From contig NZ_CP052860.1 in NCBI RefSeq assembly GCF_012935715.1, positions 1,116,001 to 1,180,000 of the forward strand: a DNA stretch of 64,000 nucleotides. Reading direction: 5' to 3'. This DNA is from Pseudomonas sp. ADAK13 (GTDB lineage Bacteria; Pseudomonadota; Gammaproteobacteria; Pseudomonadales; Pseudomonadaceae). Positions 37,814-47,802 of the stretch are shown here, piece after piece. A program made the position numbers and the translations under genes. Each line of letters starts with the position of its first letter. The first letter of the stretch is position 1. The notes under the pieces were generated by a model, which saw nothing but the letters and a program-made list of their open reading frames with translations, was not told where the DNA came from and did not search any database.

Positions 37814-40339
37814 GTGTTGAAGAAAACCCTGTTCCAGTTGCATTGGTTCTTCGGCATTACCGCCGGGCTGGTGTTGGCCTTGATGGGGATCACCGGCGCG
37901 ACGGTGTCGTTCCAGGACGAAATCATCGAGGCGCTGAACCCGACCGTGTTGACGGTGGAAAAGCGTCCGGCCGGCGTACTGCCGCCCGTGGAACTGGTGC
38001 GCCTGCTGGAAGCCCGTGAAGGCAAAGTGGTGTCGATGCTCACGGTGCAACCCGACAGCACCAACGCCGCCAAGGTCTGGTTCACCCCGCCACCCGGTGA
38101 ACGCCGCGGGCAGATGCGCTACTTCGACCCGTACACCGGCGACTACCTGGGCGACCCGGTCGGCCAGGACTTCTTCGGCTTCGTGCTGCAACTGCACCGC
38201 TTCCTCGCCATCGGCGACACCGGCCGGCAAATCACCGGCGCCTGCACATTGATCCTGGTGTTCTTCTGCCTCTCGGGCCTGTACCTGCGCTGGCCGCGCC
38301 AGGTGGCAAGCTGGCGCGCGTGGCTGACCCTGGACTGGCGTAAAAAAGGCCGCAGCTTCAACTGGGACCTGCACTCGGTGTTCGGCACCTGGTGCCTTTT
38401 GTTCTATCTGTTGGCGGCGATGACCGGGCTGTTCTGGTCTTACGAGTGGTACAGCAACGGCTTGACCAAGCTGCTGTCCGACGCCCCGCAGAACGAACGG
38501 GTGCGCAAGCGCGGCCCGGCGCCGGAAGGCCCCGCGCCCGTGGCCAATTACGACGCGATCTGGAGCAGCATCTACAGCAACGCCGGGCCAGGCCTGAGCG
38601 GCTATAACATCCGCATGCCAGCGGTCGCCGGCCAACCGGCCACCGTCTACTACTTGCTGAAGACCTCGCCCCACGACCGCGCACTGAACCAGATCAACCT
38701 CGACCCGGCCACCGGCGAGGTCAAGTCCCATGAGACCTACGCCGGCAAAAGCTTCAAGGCACAGATCCTGACCAGCATCTATGCGCTGCACACCGGCAGC
38801 TACTTCGGCCTGCCCGGGCGGATCATCCTGACCTTCACCGCCCTGCTGATGCCGCTGTTCTTCATCACCGGCTGGCTGTTGTACCTGGACCGTCGCCGCA
38901 AGAAGCGCCAGGTGCGTGAGGCACGCAAAGGCCTGACCGACAACCACAGCGACGCGCCGGCCTGGCTGATCGGTTTTGCCAGCCAGAGCGGCTTTGCCGA
39001 GCAACTGGCCTGGCAGACCGCCGGGCAATTGCAAGCCGCCGGCTTGCCGGTGAATGTGCAGTCACTGGGCAGCGTCAGCGAAGAAGACTTGCGCCAGTCG
39101 AGCCATGCGCTGTTCGTGGTCAGCACCTTCGGCGACGGCGAAGCCCCCGACAGCGCCCGTGGTTTCGAGCGCAGCGTGCTCGGCCAGGACCTGTCCCTCA
39201 AGGGCTTGAACTACTCGGTACTGGCCCTGGGAGACCGTCAGTATCAACACTTCTGCGGCTTCGCCCGGCGCCTGCATTTCTGGCTGACCAACCAGGGCGG
39301 CAACCCGCTGTTCGCCCCGGTGGAAGTCGACAGTGGCGACACCGATGCGCTGCTGCACTGGCAACAACAACTGGGCCAACTGACCGGCCATGCACCCGCC
39401 GCAGCCTGGGCCACCGCGACCTATGAAAACTGGACGCTGAACCAGCGCACCTTGCTCAATCCCGACAGCAGTGGCTCCGGCGTCTATCTGCTTGGGTTCA
39501 CCCCGCCCGCCCCCCGGGATTGGCTGGCCGGTGACCTGGTGGAAGTGCTGCCGCGCAATTGCCCGTGGGCCATCGAGCATTTCCTCGAAGGCCTGGGGCT
39601 GGCTGGCAGCGAAGGTGTCGTCATCGACGGCCTGGCGCATACCCTCGACCAGGCGTTGGCCAGCCGCCAACTGCCGGACAATCGCGCGCATCTGGTGGGC
39701 CTGCATGCCCAGGCGCTGGTCAATGCGCTGGTGCCATTGAGCATGCGCGAATACTCCATCGCCTCGATCGCCAGCGACGGCGTGCTGGAACTGATCGTGC
39801 GCCAGGAACGTCACGCCGAGGGCGGCCTGGGCGTGGCGTCCGGCTGGCTGACGGAACATGCGCCGATGGGTTCGGCGATCAGCCTGCGCCTGCGACGCAA
39901 CAGTGGCTTCCACCTGCCGACCGCGCCGGTACCGATGATTCTGCTGGGCAACGGCACCGGCCTTGCCGGGCTGCGCAGCCTGCTCAAGGCAAGGATTGCC
40001 GACGGCCAGCAGCGCAACTGGCTGCTGTTTGGCGAACGCAATATCGCCCACGACTACCATTGCCAGGACGAGCTGCAAGGCTGGTTGGCCAGCGGCGACC
40101 TGGCGATGCTGGACCTCGCGTTTTCCCGGGACCAGGCGGAAAAAATCTACGTTCAGGACCGCCTGCGTGAGTCGGCGGATGTGCTGCGTAAATGGATCGC
40201 CGAGGGCGCAGCGATTTATGTCTGCGGCAGTCTGCAGGGCATGGCGGCGGGTGTGGATCAGGTGCTGCACGATGTGCTGGGCAGCGAAGCGGTTGAGCGG
40301 TTGATCGAGCAGGGCCGCTATCGCCGGGATGTTTACTGA
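37814..40339 (+). CDS. piuB: PepSY-type membrane protein fused to a flavodoxin/FAD-NADPH reductase (PiuB-like)
   Basis: 841 residues, a natural fusion. Residues 1-360 are a PepSY-associated membrane domain with four helices, of which the first is [20 protein letters not shown] and the second [21 protein letters not shown] flavodoxin domain follows ([32 protein letters not shown]) with [18 protein letters not shown]. Then comes an FAD/NADPH-binding reductase domain ([24 protein letters not shown]), ending RYRRDVY. Such proteins are thought to reduce ferric iron or siderophore at the inner membrane; this fits its place behind piuA. The GTG at 37814 has AGG nine bases upstream and yields [11 protein letters not shown]; an ATG at 37796 is the alternative. 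Confidence 0.88.
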   Translation: MLKKTLFQLHWFFGITAGLVLALMGITGATVSFQDEIIEALNPTVLTVEKRPAGVLPPVELVRLLEAREGKVVSMLTVQPDSTNAAKVWFTPPPGERRGQMRYFDPYTGDYLGDPVGQDFFGFVLQLHRFLAIGDTGRQITGACTLILVFFCLSGLYLRWPRQVASWRAWLTLDWRKKGRSFNWDLHSVFGTWCLLFYLLAAMTGLFWSYEWYSNGLTKLLSDAPQNERVRKRGPAPEGPAPVANYDAIWSSIYSNAGPGLSGYNIRMPAVAGQPATVYYLLKTSPHDRALNQINLDPATGEVKSHETYAGKSFKAQILTSIYALHTGSYFGLPGRIILTFTALLMPLFFITGWLLYLDRRRKKRQVREARKGLTDNHSDAPAWLIGFASQSGFAEQLAWQTAGQLQAAGLPVNVQSLGSVSEEDLRQSSHALFVVSTFGDGEAPDSARGFERSVLGQDLSLKGLNYSVLALGDRQYQHFCGFARRLHFWLTNQGGNPLFAPVEVDSGDTDALLHWQQQLGQLTGHAPAAAWATATYENWTLNQRTLLNPDSSGSGVYLLGFTPPAPRDWLAGDLVEVLPRNCPWAIEHFLEGLGLAGSEGVVIDGLAHTLDQALASRQLPDNRAHLVGLHAQALVNALVPLSMREYSIASIASDGVLELIVRQERHAEGGLGVASGWLTEHAPMGSAISLRLRRNSGFHLPTAPVPMILLGNGTGLAGLRSLLKARIADGQQRNWLLFGERNIAHDYHCQDELQGWLASGDLAMLDLAFSRDQAEKIYVQDRLRESADVLRKWIAEGAAIYVCGSLQGMAAGVDQVLHDVLGSEAVERLIEQGRYRRDVY

Positions 40340-40365
40340 TTTCCTCCAGACAATGAAGGTCAACT

Positions 40366-40391
40366 GTGGGAGCAGGCAAGCCAGCTCCCAC
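40366..40391. repeat. Collapsed REP palindrome
   Basis: GTGGGAGC is joined directly to AGGCAAGCCAGCTCCCAC, so the two ends of a GTGGGAGC-type REPIN are present but the interior is lost. It lies between the convergent piuB and phoD genes and could act as a terminator hairpin for either. Confidence 0.75.
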
Positions 40392-40411
40392 ATGTTTAAT
40401 TGCATTCCAGA

Positions 40412-41953
40412 TCAGGCGGGCTGCAGCTTCTGCTCAAACACCGAGACGCCATCCAGGTCCCGCAAAATCACCGTCAGTTCCGCCGTCTGCCCATCAATCT
40501 GCACCTCGCCAAAAAACTGGAACCCGGCAAACGGCGAGCCGTTCTGCACGGTCGGTGCCTTCTCGAACACCACTTCCGGGCCAAAAGTTTTATCCAGCGG
40601 ATTAGGCCCGAAGCTCCCGGCATTCAGCGGCCCGGCGACGAACTCCCAGAACGGCTCAAAGTCCTGGAACGCCGCCCGGTCCGGATGGTAATGATGGGCT
40701 GCGCAGTAGTGCACATCCGCCGTCAGCCACACGTGATTACGTACCTGCTGCGCCCGCAAAAACCCGAGCAATTCGGCGATTTCCAACTCGCGCCCCTGGG
40801 CCGGGCCCGGGTCACCGTTGGCAATCGCCTCCCAGCGCGGTACGCCGGGGCTCACCTCGCCGTCGGGCACGCCGAGGCCGATCGGCATGTCGGCAGCGAT
40901 GACTTTCCACTGGGCCTGGGAGGCCTTCAATTCGCGCTTGAGCCAGTCCAGTTGCTCACGCCCCAGGAAGGGTTTTTCGCCACCCAGGTTGTCGTCGTTC
41001 GGCCCGCGATAACTGCGCATGTCCAGCACAAACACATCCAGCAGCGGGCCGTAGCTGAGCTTGCGATAGATGCGCCCGCCCTGGTCGGCGCTTTGCCGGC
41101 GCATGGGGGAATACTCCAGCCAGGCCTGGCGTGCGCGGCCCACCAGGGTGTTGATGTCCCGGGTCTTGTAGCGCTCATCCAGCTGCTTGCTCGGCGACCA
41201 GTTGTTGATCACTTCGTGATCGTCCCACTGCCAGATCTGCGGCACTTCGGCGTTGAAGCGGCGCACGTTTTCATCCATCAGGTTGTAGCGGTAGTTGCCC
41301 CGGTATTCATTCAGGGTTTCGGCGACTTTGCTTTTGGCTTCGGTGGTGATGTTGCGCCAGATACGCCCGTCTTCGGTGGTCAATTGGGCGGGCACCGGGC
41401 CGTCGGCGTAGATGGTGTCGCCGCTGTGGATAAAAAAGTCCGGCAGGCGCAGGCGCATGGCTTCGTAGATGCGCATGCCGCCGATATCCGGGTTGATACC
41501 GAAGCCCTGGCCGACGGTGTCGCCGCTCCACACGAAGCGGATGTCCCGGCGCTGTTGCGGCACGCTGCGCAGGTGGCCGAACCAGGGTTCGCTGGCCACA
41601 CCGGTCTGGGCGTCTTCGAAGTGCACACGGTAGAAAATCGCCTGGTCGACGGGCAGGCCGGTGAGTTCGACACGGGCGGTGAAGTCGGTGCGGCTGTCGG
41701 CCAGGGGCGAGACGAATTTGCGCGGGTTGCTGAACACGCTGCGGGTATCCCACTCCACCACCATCCGTGCCGGGCGGTCGCTGCGGCTCCAGATCATTGC
41801 GCGGTCGCCCAGCAGGTCGCCGGACTGCACGCCGTCGGTGAGCTGCGGGCGGTCCTTGACCGAGGCGATCACCGCCGGCGCGAGGCCCGGCAGCAACAGG
41901 CCGGCGCCGACGGCTTGCATCACGCGGCGACGGCCGAGGTTGAAGTGGCTCAT
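40412..41953 (-). CDS. phoD: Alkaline phosphatase D
   Basis: 513 residues. A twin-arginine signal (LGRRRVMQAVGAGLLLPG) is followed by a PhoD N-terminal domain (QLTDGVQSGDLLGDRAMIWS) and a metallophosphatase domain. Metal-site motifs include FFIHSGDTIYADGP, WDDHEVINNW and WLTADVHYCAAHHY. It hydrolyses phosphodiesters and monoesters outside the cytoplasm, with Ca/Fe cofactors in the family. Exported by Tat. No Pho box was identified in the short space upstream. Monocistronic and convergent with piuB. Confidence 0.93.
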   Translation of the reverse strand: MSHFNLGRRRVMQAVGAGLLLPGLAPAVIASVKDRPQLTDGVQSGDLLGDRAMIWSRSDRPARMVVEWDTRSVFSNPRKFVSPLADSRTDFTARVELTGLPVDQAIFYRVHFEDAQTGVASEPWFGHLRSVPQQRRDIRFVWSGDTVGQGFGINPDIGGMRIYEAMRLRLPDFFIHSGDTIYADGPVPAQLTTEDGRIWRNITTEAKSKVAETLNEYRGNYRYNLMDENVRRFNAEVPQIWQWDDHEVINNWSPSKQLDERYKTRDINTLVGRARQAWLEYSPMRRQSADQGGRIYRKLSYGPLLDVFVLDMRSYRGPNDDNLGGEKPFLGREQLDWLKRELKASQAQWKVIAADMPIGLGVPDGEVSPGVPRWEAIANGDPGPAQGRELEIAELLGFLRAQQVRNHVWLTADVHYCAAHHYHPDRAAFQDFEPFWEFVAGPLNAGSFGPNPLDKTFGPEVVFEKAPTVQNGSPFAGFQFFGEVQIDGQTAELTVILRDLDGVSVFEQKLQPA

Positions 41954-42008
41954 GCAGGTTCCCTCTTGAGCAGCAAAAGGGAAACTTAAGCATGAAGGGA
42001 TGAACGGG

Positions 42009-43718
42009 TTATGACACCGGCGCGACCGTCAGCTCGACCACTTCGGGACGCTTGATCAAGGCATACACCACCGCCGTCAACAAACTCCCCGCCACAATCG
42101 CGAACAGGTACAGCAGCGCATGGTTGATCGCATTCGGGATCAGCATCACAAACAGCCCGCCATGGGGCGCCATCAGCTTGCAGCCGAAATACATCGACAG
42201 CGCACCGGTCAGCGCGCCACCGGCGATACTGGCCGGGATTACCCGCAGCGGGTCCTTGGCGGCAAACGGAATCGCGCCTTCAGAGATAAAGCACATCCCG
42301 AGGATCAGCGCCGCCTTGCCGGCTTCGCGTTCGGTCTGGGCGAACTTGCGTCGCGCCAGGAAGGTGGCGATGCCCATGCCAATCGGCGGCACCATGCCGG
42401 CGGCCATGGTCGCGGCCATCGGCGCGCCGCTCTGGGCCGCCAGCAGGCCGACGGAAAACGCGTAGGCCGCCTTGTTGATCGGCCCGCCCAGGTCGACGCA
42501 CATCATGCCGCCCAGCAAGATGCCCAGCAGCACGGCGTTGGTGGTGCCCATGGTGCTGAGGAAATCCGTGAGGCCGGTGAGCATCTTCGCCACCGGCGGC
42601 CCCACCAGGTAAATCATCGCCAGGCCCGTGAACAAACTCGCCAGCAACGGGATGATCAGGATCGGCTTGAGCGCTTCGAGGCTCTGGGGCAAACGGATCG
42701 CGCGGCTGATGAATTTGACGCAGTAGCCGGCCAGAAAGCCGGCGAATATCCCGCCGATAAATCCCGCGCCCAAGGTGCTGGCCAGCAGGCCGCCGATCAT
42801 GCCCGGCGCCAGGCCAGGACGGTCGGCAATCGAGTAGGCGATGTAACCCGCCAACAACGGCACCATCAGCATAAAGGCCTGGTCGCCGACGGTTTTCAGT
42901 GCGGCGGCCAGGGTGCCTTTTTCTTCAAAGGCATGAATGCCGAACACGAACGACAGGGCGATAAGCAGGCCGCCTGCCACCACCATCGGCAGCATGAACG
43001 ACACACCGGTGAGCAGGTGTTTGTAGACACCGGTTTTCTCCGGCTTGGCAGCGGCGCCGCTGGCGGCAGATTCCTGCTTGCCTTCGGCCAGGGCCTTGTT
43101 GAGGATGGCTTCCGATTGCTTGAGCGCGATCCCGGTGCCACAGCGATAGATTTTCTTGCCGGCAAACCGCTCGGTGGCGACTTCGATATCGGCCGCCAGC
43201 AGCACCACATCAGCGTCACGAATTGCCTCGGGGCTCAGCGGCGTGCGGGCGCCCACCGAACCTTGGGTTTCCACCTGCAAGTCATACCCGAGGCGCTTGG
43301 CGGTTTGCTGCAACGCCTCGGCGGCCATGAAGGTATGGGCAACGCCGGTAGGGCACGCCGTGATCGCCACGATACGCGGCGCACTTTTGGTGGGTGCTGC
43401 CTCCGCCACCTGCACCTGGGCCTCTTCGGCCCCGCGACGCAACACCGCGTCCACATCCTGCAGCGCCTGGGCCGGCGTGCTGCGGAATACGCGCTTGCCA
43501 ACAAAACGCTGCATGTCCACCGGCGTGCTGCTGACCAGCAACACCCACTCGGCGGCTTCGATGGTGGCCGCCGACAATTGGCGTTCCGGGTGCTGCACAT
43601 CGACCACTTCGACGCTGGTGCTCCAGCCCTGGCGTTGCGCGGCGGCGTCCAGCAAGCGGGCGCACAGCACACTGGTGACCATGCCGTTCGGGCAGGCAGT
43701 AACAATGGCTAACTTCAT
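42009..43718 (-). CDS. fruA: PTS fructose transporter subunit IIB'BC
   Basis: 569 residues, arranged B'-B-C as in E. coli FruA. The B' domain starts MKLAIVTACPNGMVTS. The active B domain has VAITACPTGVAHTFMAAEAL with the phosphorylated cysteine. A linker precedes an eight-helix IIC permease containing GVSFMLPMVVAGGLLIALSF. It imports fructose and releases fructose 1-phosphate. The ATG at 43718 has GAGGG six bases upstream. It is the last gene of fruB-fruK-fruA and lies 11 bases after fruK. Confidence 0.95.
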   Translation of the reverse strand: MKLAIVTACPNGMVTSVLCARLLDAAAQRQGWSTSVEVVDVQHPERQLSAATIEAAEWVLLVSSTPVDMQRFVGKRVFRSTPAQALQDVDAVLRRGAEEAQVQVAEAAPTKSAPRIVAITACPTGVAHTFMAAEALQQTAKRLGYDLQVETQGSVGARTPLSPEAIRDADVVLLAADIEVATERFAGKKIYRCGTGIALKQSEAILNKALAEGKQESAASGAAAKPEKTGVYKHLLTGVSFMLPMVVAGGLLIALSFVFGIHAFEEKGTLAAALKTVGDQAFMLMVPLLAGYIAYSIADRPGLAPGMIGGLLASTLGAGFIGGIFAGFLAGYCVKFISRAIRLPQSLEALKPILIIPLLASLFTGLAMIYLVGPPVAKMLTGLTDFLSTMGTTNAVLLGILLGGMMCVDLGGPINKAAYAFSVGLLAAQSGAPMAATMAAGMVPPIGMGIATFLARRKFAQTEREAGKAALILGMCFISEGAIPFAAKDPLRVIPASIAGGALTGALSMYFGCKLMAPHGGLFVMLIPNAINHALLYLFAIVAGSLLTAVVYALIKRPEVVELTVAPVS

Positions 43719-43729
43719 GACCAACCCTC

Positions 43730-44650
43730 TTATTGTTCTGTCAGCGGGCGCACGTGGACGCCGCTCTGCAAAGTCTCAAGCTGTGCGTCGTCGGTGATGC
43801 CAAAGCCGATTTGCGTGACCGCCATCGCGGCGATTGCGGTGGCGCGGCGCAGGGTGGTTTCGGGCACATCGAAGGTCAACAAACCGTGGAGCATCCCGGC
43901 CAGCAACGAATCCCCGGCACCGACGGTGCTGGCGACGCTGACCTTGGGCGGCGTGGCGTGCAATGCCGTGCCGGGGCTATACCAGCTCACACCTGCGGCA
44001 CCGTCGGAGACCACCACATGTTCCACACCCAACTGGTGCAGCTCACGGATTGCATCTGTGGAATGACCCAGGGCATCGGCCAGTTCTTCAGTATTGGGTT
44101 TGACCAACCACGGGCCGGCGTTCAATCCAGCGCGCAGCGCTTCGCCGCTGGTGTCCAGGGCGACTTTCAAGCCGAGGTTTTTCAGTTGCTGCAGCAGGCC
44201 CTGGAACCACTGAGGGGTGATGCCGCGTGGCAGGCTGCCGGCCACGACGACGGCGTCATACGCCGGAGCGATCCGCGCCAGTTGCTCAAGCAGTGCCTGT
44301 TGCGCCTGCTCGCTGACCACCGGGCCCGGTGCATTGACGTCCGTCACCCGGCCATCCTGTTCGGCGATCTTGATATTGCTGCGGGTTTCTCCCGGCACAC
44401 GAATAAACGCATCGGTAAAACCGCGCCGCGCGATCAGCATCTCAAACGCTTGGGGATTGTCCTCGCCAAGAAAGCCGCCCACGGTCACCTGATGACCAAG
44501 GTCGGCCAGCACCTGGGCGACGTTCACGCCCTTGCCGGCAGCGTGGGTGATCATCGCTTCGCTGCGGTTGACCTCGCCCGGCTCCAGGCGCGCCAGGCGC
44601 ACCGTCAGGTCCAACGCCGGGTTCAGCGTCAGGCTTAAAATCCTTGCCAT
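43730..44650 (-). CDS. fruK: 1-phosphofructokinase
   Basis: 306 residues, PfkB-type ribokinase fold. The start MARILSLTLNPALDLTVRL is canonical. The PfkB signature 2 is present as TVGAGDSLLAGMLHGL with the catalytic aspartate. It converts fructose 1-phosphate to fructose 1,6-bisphosphate, thereby also removing the inducer of FruR. It directly abuts fruB (stop and start are adjacent) and fruA follows. Confidence 0.95.
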   Translation of the reverse strand: MARILSLTLNPALDLTVRLARLEPGEVNRSEAMITHAAGKGVNVAQVLADLGHQVTVGGFLGEDNPQAFEMLIARRGFTDAFIRVPGETRSNIKIAEQDGRVTDVNAPGPVVSEQAQQALLEQLARIAPAYDAVVVAGSLPRGITPQWFQGLLQQLKNLGLKVALDTSGEALRAGLNAGPWLVKPNTEELADALGHSTDAIRELHQLGVEHVVVSDGAAGVSWYSPGTALHATPPKVSVASTVGAGDSLLAGMLHGLLTFDVPETTLRRATAIAAMAVTQIGFGITDDAQLETLQSGVHVRPLTEQ

Positions 44651-47509
44651 TTACACGGCCTCCACAAGGGCTCGCACTTCGGCGGGCGAACCCACCGCCA
44701 GTGCTTTTTGCGCCAGGCCGCGGGCCTCGCTCAGACTGAATTCACGCACACGCGCCTTCACTTCGGGAATGCTGCGCGCCGAGACACTCAGCTCATCCAC
44801 ACCCAGGCCGATCAGCACTGGAACCGCCAACGGATCGGCCGCCAACTCGCCGCACACGCCGACCCATTTGCCATGGGCATGGGCGGCGCGCACGGTGATG
44901 TCTATCAGTTGCAACACCGCCGGGTGCAGGCCATCCGCCTGGGCCGACAGCGTCGGGTGGCCACGGTCGATGGCCAGGGTGTACTGGGTCAGGTCGTTGG
45001 TGCCGACGCTGAAGAAGTCCACTTCCCTGGCCAGCACCGGCGCGAGCAAGGCGGCCGACGGCACTTCGATCATGATCCCCAGTTGCAGGTCGGCCACCGG
45101 GATTTCCCGGCGCAGGCGCTCGGTCATCTCGCGGGCCTGGCGCCACTCGTCAACGCTGCCGACCATGGGGAACATGATGCGCAGCGGACGGTTGTCCGCC
45201 GAGCGCAGCAGCGCGCGCAACTGCGCTTCCATGATTTGCGGGCGTTGCAGGGTCAGGCGAATGCCGCGCACGCCGAGGAACGGGTTTTCTTCCTTGGCGA
45301 TCGGCCAGTAAGGCAGCGGTTTGTCGCCGCCCACATCAAGGGTACGTACCACCAGTGGCCGACCACCGAGGCCGTCGAGCACGCGGCGGTATTCGGCTTC
45401 CTGAGTGGCTTCGTCGGGCGCCTGTTTGTGGGCCATGAAAATCAGCTCGGTGCGCAGCAGGCCGATGCCTTCGGCGCCCTGCTCCACCGCGCTGGCCACC
45501 CCGGCGCTTTCGCCGATATTGGCAAACACTTCGACGGCATGGCCGTCGCGGGTCAGGGCCGGTTCATGACGTTGCGCGGCAGCGGCTTGCAGGCGTTGTT
45601 CGCGGGTGTCGCGTTCGACGGTGGCGCGCTGCAAGGTGGCAGCGTCGGCGTCGACATGCAGGCGGCCGCGCTGGCCATCGAGCAATAGCGGCGTGCCGGA
45701 CGCCAGCAGCAAGACGGCAGGGCCTGCGCCCACCAGCGCGGGAATCCCCAGGGCACGGGCGACGATGGCGCTATGGGCGGTGGCGCCGCCACGGGCAGTG
45801 AGGATGCCGGCGACGCGCACCGGGTCCAGGCGGGCGACGTCCGAGGGGCCGACTTCATCCATCACCAGGATGTAGGGTTCATCGGGCTCCTGGGCGGTTT
45901 CGACGCCGCACAGTTGCGCCAGCACGCGGCGGCCAATGTCACGCAGATCGGCGGCGCGCTCGGCGAGCAAGGCGTCCTGCAGCGATTCCTGCTGTTTGGC
46001 GGCGGCTTCGATCACGCTCATCCAGGCCGCTTCGGCGCTTTCGCCTTGCCTGAGACGGGTCTCGACTTCGTCGGTCAGTTCCGGGTCGTCGAGCATCTCC
46101 TGGTGGGTGATGAAAATCTCGCGGATGGCCTTGGATTTACTGCGCTCGATCAGGCCCTGGATATCCTGGCGCACGTCGGTCAACGCGGCGTGCAGGCGTT
46201 GGCGCTCGATCACCGGCGACTCGCCGCGCAGCGGGTACTCGAAGGGTTGCAGCACCTGGATATGCGCCGGGCCAATCGCAATGCCGGGGGCGGCGGCGAT
46301 GGCCTGGATCAGGCTGCCGGACACTGGCGCGCTGATCACCGGTTCGATGTCGACCACAGCCTGTTGAGCGCTGACCGCCGGCAGCGGCTCGACTTCTTCG
46401 CCCAGGCCTTCTTCTACTGCGGCCAGCAAGGCAGGCAAGGCGTCACCGGCAATGCCCGGTTCCGCGACAAACTCCAGCACCTGACCACGACGGGCGCCGA
46501 GGCTCAGCAGCTTGCTCAAGCTTTTTACTGAGACTGCACTGACGTCGCCATCAACGATGCGCACACGAATTTCACCGTCAAAGCTTTTTGCCAACTGCGC
46601 GAGGATCTTCGCGGGGCGTGCGTGCAGGCCATGGGCGTTGGCCAGGGCGATGCGCACGCTTGGCCAGTCGGCCGGCAACTCACCGCCGAGCACTTCCAGC
46701 ACGGCGCGGCTGCTGGTGGCGCGCCCGAGTTCCTGGCCACGGCCTTCGATCAGCAAGGCGCACAGGCGTTCGAGCAGGGTCTGGTGCGCCTCACCGAGGC
46801 TGGCCAGGCAGAACAGGCCGCTCAAAGACTGGCCCAGGTAACGCATGGGTTTGTCCGGGGTGACAAACGCCAGGCCGGGGCGCTTGACCGTCTGCTCGCT
46901 GTGCAGCCACCACAGGCCATCGCCCAGGGGCAGCGCGTCGACTTGTTGCAGCACGGCGGCAAAGCCATTGCTCACGCAATCGGCCTGGCGCAGCAGGCGT
47001 GCGCCTCTCCAGACAAGCTCTTCGAAATCGTCTGCCGACACACCCAGGCCGATCATCTGTGCGTCCAGCGCCAGCTCCTGCGGTGCACCTTGCAGCAGTT
47101 TCAGCAAGGCTTCGGCGGAGCCGGCGCGGCGCAGGGCCTGGCCCAGGTCGGTCTCGCCGAGGGCGCGGGTCAGCAGTTGCAGCAGGCGCAGGTGTTCATC
47201 GGATTTGGCGGCAATGCCGATCGCCAGGTAGACGATCTGGCCATCACCCCAATCCACGCCTTCGGGAAATTGCAGCAGGCGCACGCCGGTGGCAAACACC
47301 TGGTCGCGGGTTTCGGGAGTGCCGTGGGGGATGGCGATGCCTTGGCCGAGAAAGGTCGAGCCTTGGGCTTCACGCGCTTGCAAGCCACTGAGGTAACCCT
47401 CGGCGACCAGGCCATCGGCCACCAGTTTTTCAGCGAGCAGTTGCAAGGCAGCAGACTTATCCACAGCCGTCTGGCCCATGGATATCTGCTCGTGGGTGAG
47501 CTCAAGCAT
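44651..47509 (-). CDS. fruB: Multiphosphoryl transfer protein FruB (EIIA-Fru, HPr, Enzyme I)
   Basis: 952 residues carrying the whole phosphorelay for fructose in one chain. Residues 1-150 are EIIA-Fru with the active histidine in AIPHGTP (H62). Residues about 150-280 form a degenerate linker domain. HPr lies at about 284-370 with NAHGLHARPA (H296). Enzyme I occupies about 402-952 with TARGGATAHSAI (H579) and the PEP-binding segment LRTELIFMA. This is the sole sugar PTS route in fluorescent pseudomonads as known. The ATG has AGGAG upstream, and the FruR operator at 47646-47657 lies 137 bases away. Confidence 0.95.
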   Translation of the reverse strand: MLELTHEQISMGQTAVDKSAALQLLAEKLVADGLVAEGYLSGLQAREAQGSTFLGQGIAIPHGTPETRDQVFATGVRLLQFPEGVDWGDGQIVYLAIGIAAKSDEHLRLLQLLTRALGETDLGQALRRAGSAEALLKLLQGAPQELALDAQMIGLGVSADDFEELVWRGARLLRQADCVSNGFAAVLQQVDALPLGDGLWWLHSEQTVKRPGLAFVTPDKPMRYLGQSLSGLFCLASLGEAHQTLLERLCALLIEGRGQELGRATSSRAVLEVLGGELPADWPSVRIALANAHGLHARPAKILAQLAKSFDGEIRVRIVDGDVSAVSVKSLSKLLSLGARRGQVLEFVAEPGIAGDALPALLAAVEEGLGEEVEPLPAVSAQQAVVDIEPVISAPVSGSLIQAIAAAPGIAIGPAHIQVLQPFEYPLRGESPVIERQRLHAALTDVRQDIQGLIERSKSKAIREIFITHQEMLDDPELTDEVETRLRQGESAEAAWMSVIEAAAKQQESLQDALLAERAADLRDIGRRVLAQLCGVETAQEPDEPYILVMDEVGPSDVARLDPVRVAGILTARGGATAHSAIVARALGIPALVGAGPAVLLLASGTPLLLDGQRGRLHVDADAATLQRATVERDTREQRLQAAAAQRHEPALTRDGHAVEVFANIGESAGVASAVEQGAEGIGLLRTELIFMAHKQAPDEATQEAEYRRVLDGLGGRPLVVRTLDVGGDKPLPYWPIAKEENPFLGVRGIRLTLQRPQIMEAQLRALLRSADNRPLRIMFPMVGSVDEWRQAREMTERLRREIPVADLQLGIMIEVPSAALLAPVLAREVDFFSVGTNDLTQYTLAIDRGHPTLSAQADGLHPAVLQLIDITVRAAHAHGKWVGVCGELAADPLAVPVLIGLGVDELSVSARSIPEVKARVREFSLSEARGLAQKALAVGSPAEVRALVEAV

Positions 47510-47645
47510 GCCGTTCTCCTAGTTAGTGCGGCGGGCGCACTAGGTATTATTTTGAATAAATCAGTGCAAAGGCGTTCGAATAAATTGACTGAGTGGTCAG
47601 TTGGCAGGACCACGTTCGTCGCGATAATCGTAAAAATACGCTTGC

Positions 47646-47657
47646 TGAAACGTTTAA
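47646..47657 (-). promoter_or_regulatory. FruR (Cra) operator
   Basis: The minus strand reads TTAAACGTTTCA, which is the operator described for FruR/Cra of P. putida in front of fruBKA (established knowledge, recalled). Sits midway in the 293-base region between divergent fruB and fruR. FruR would repress fruBKA until fructose 1-phosphate binds. No further gene in the region. Confidence 0.85.
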
Positions 47658-47802
47658 TCTAGAATTTATGGCAGATTACGCGTTAATTACGCATGATTGA
47701 AGAGCCACTCGGCTGTTGAGTTGCGACAATGGTCGGCTGCAGTAATCGGTTACGATTGGACAAAATGTCGGGGCAAGCTCTAAAAAACAAGGAAATCCCG
47801 GT

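Noticed and set aside
35417..39034. Very long antisense open frame (about 1200 codons) across piuA and piuB
   Set aside because: Antisense shadow of two well-supported genes; GC-rich codon bias leaves such frames open. No Shine-Dalgarno or recognisable domain.
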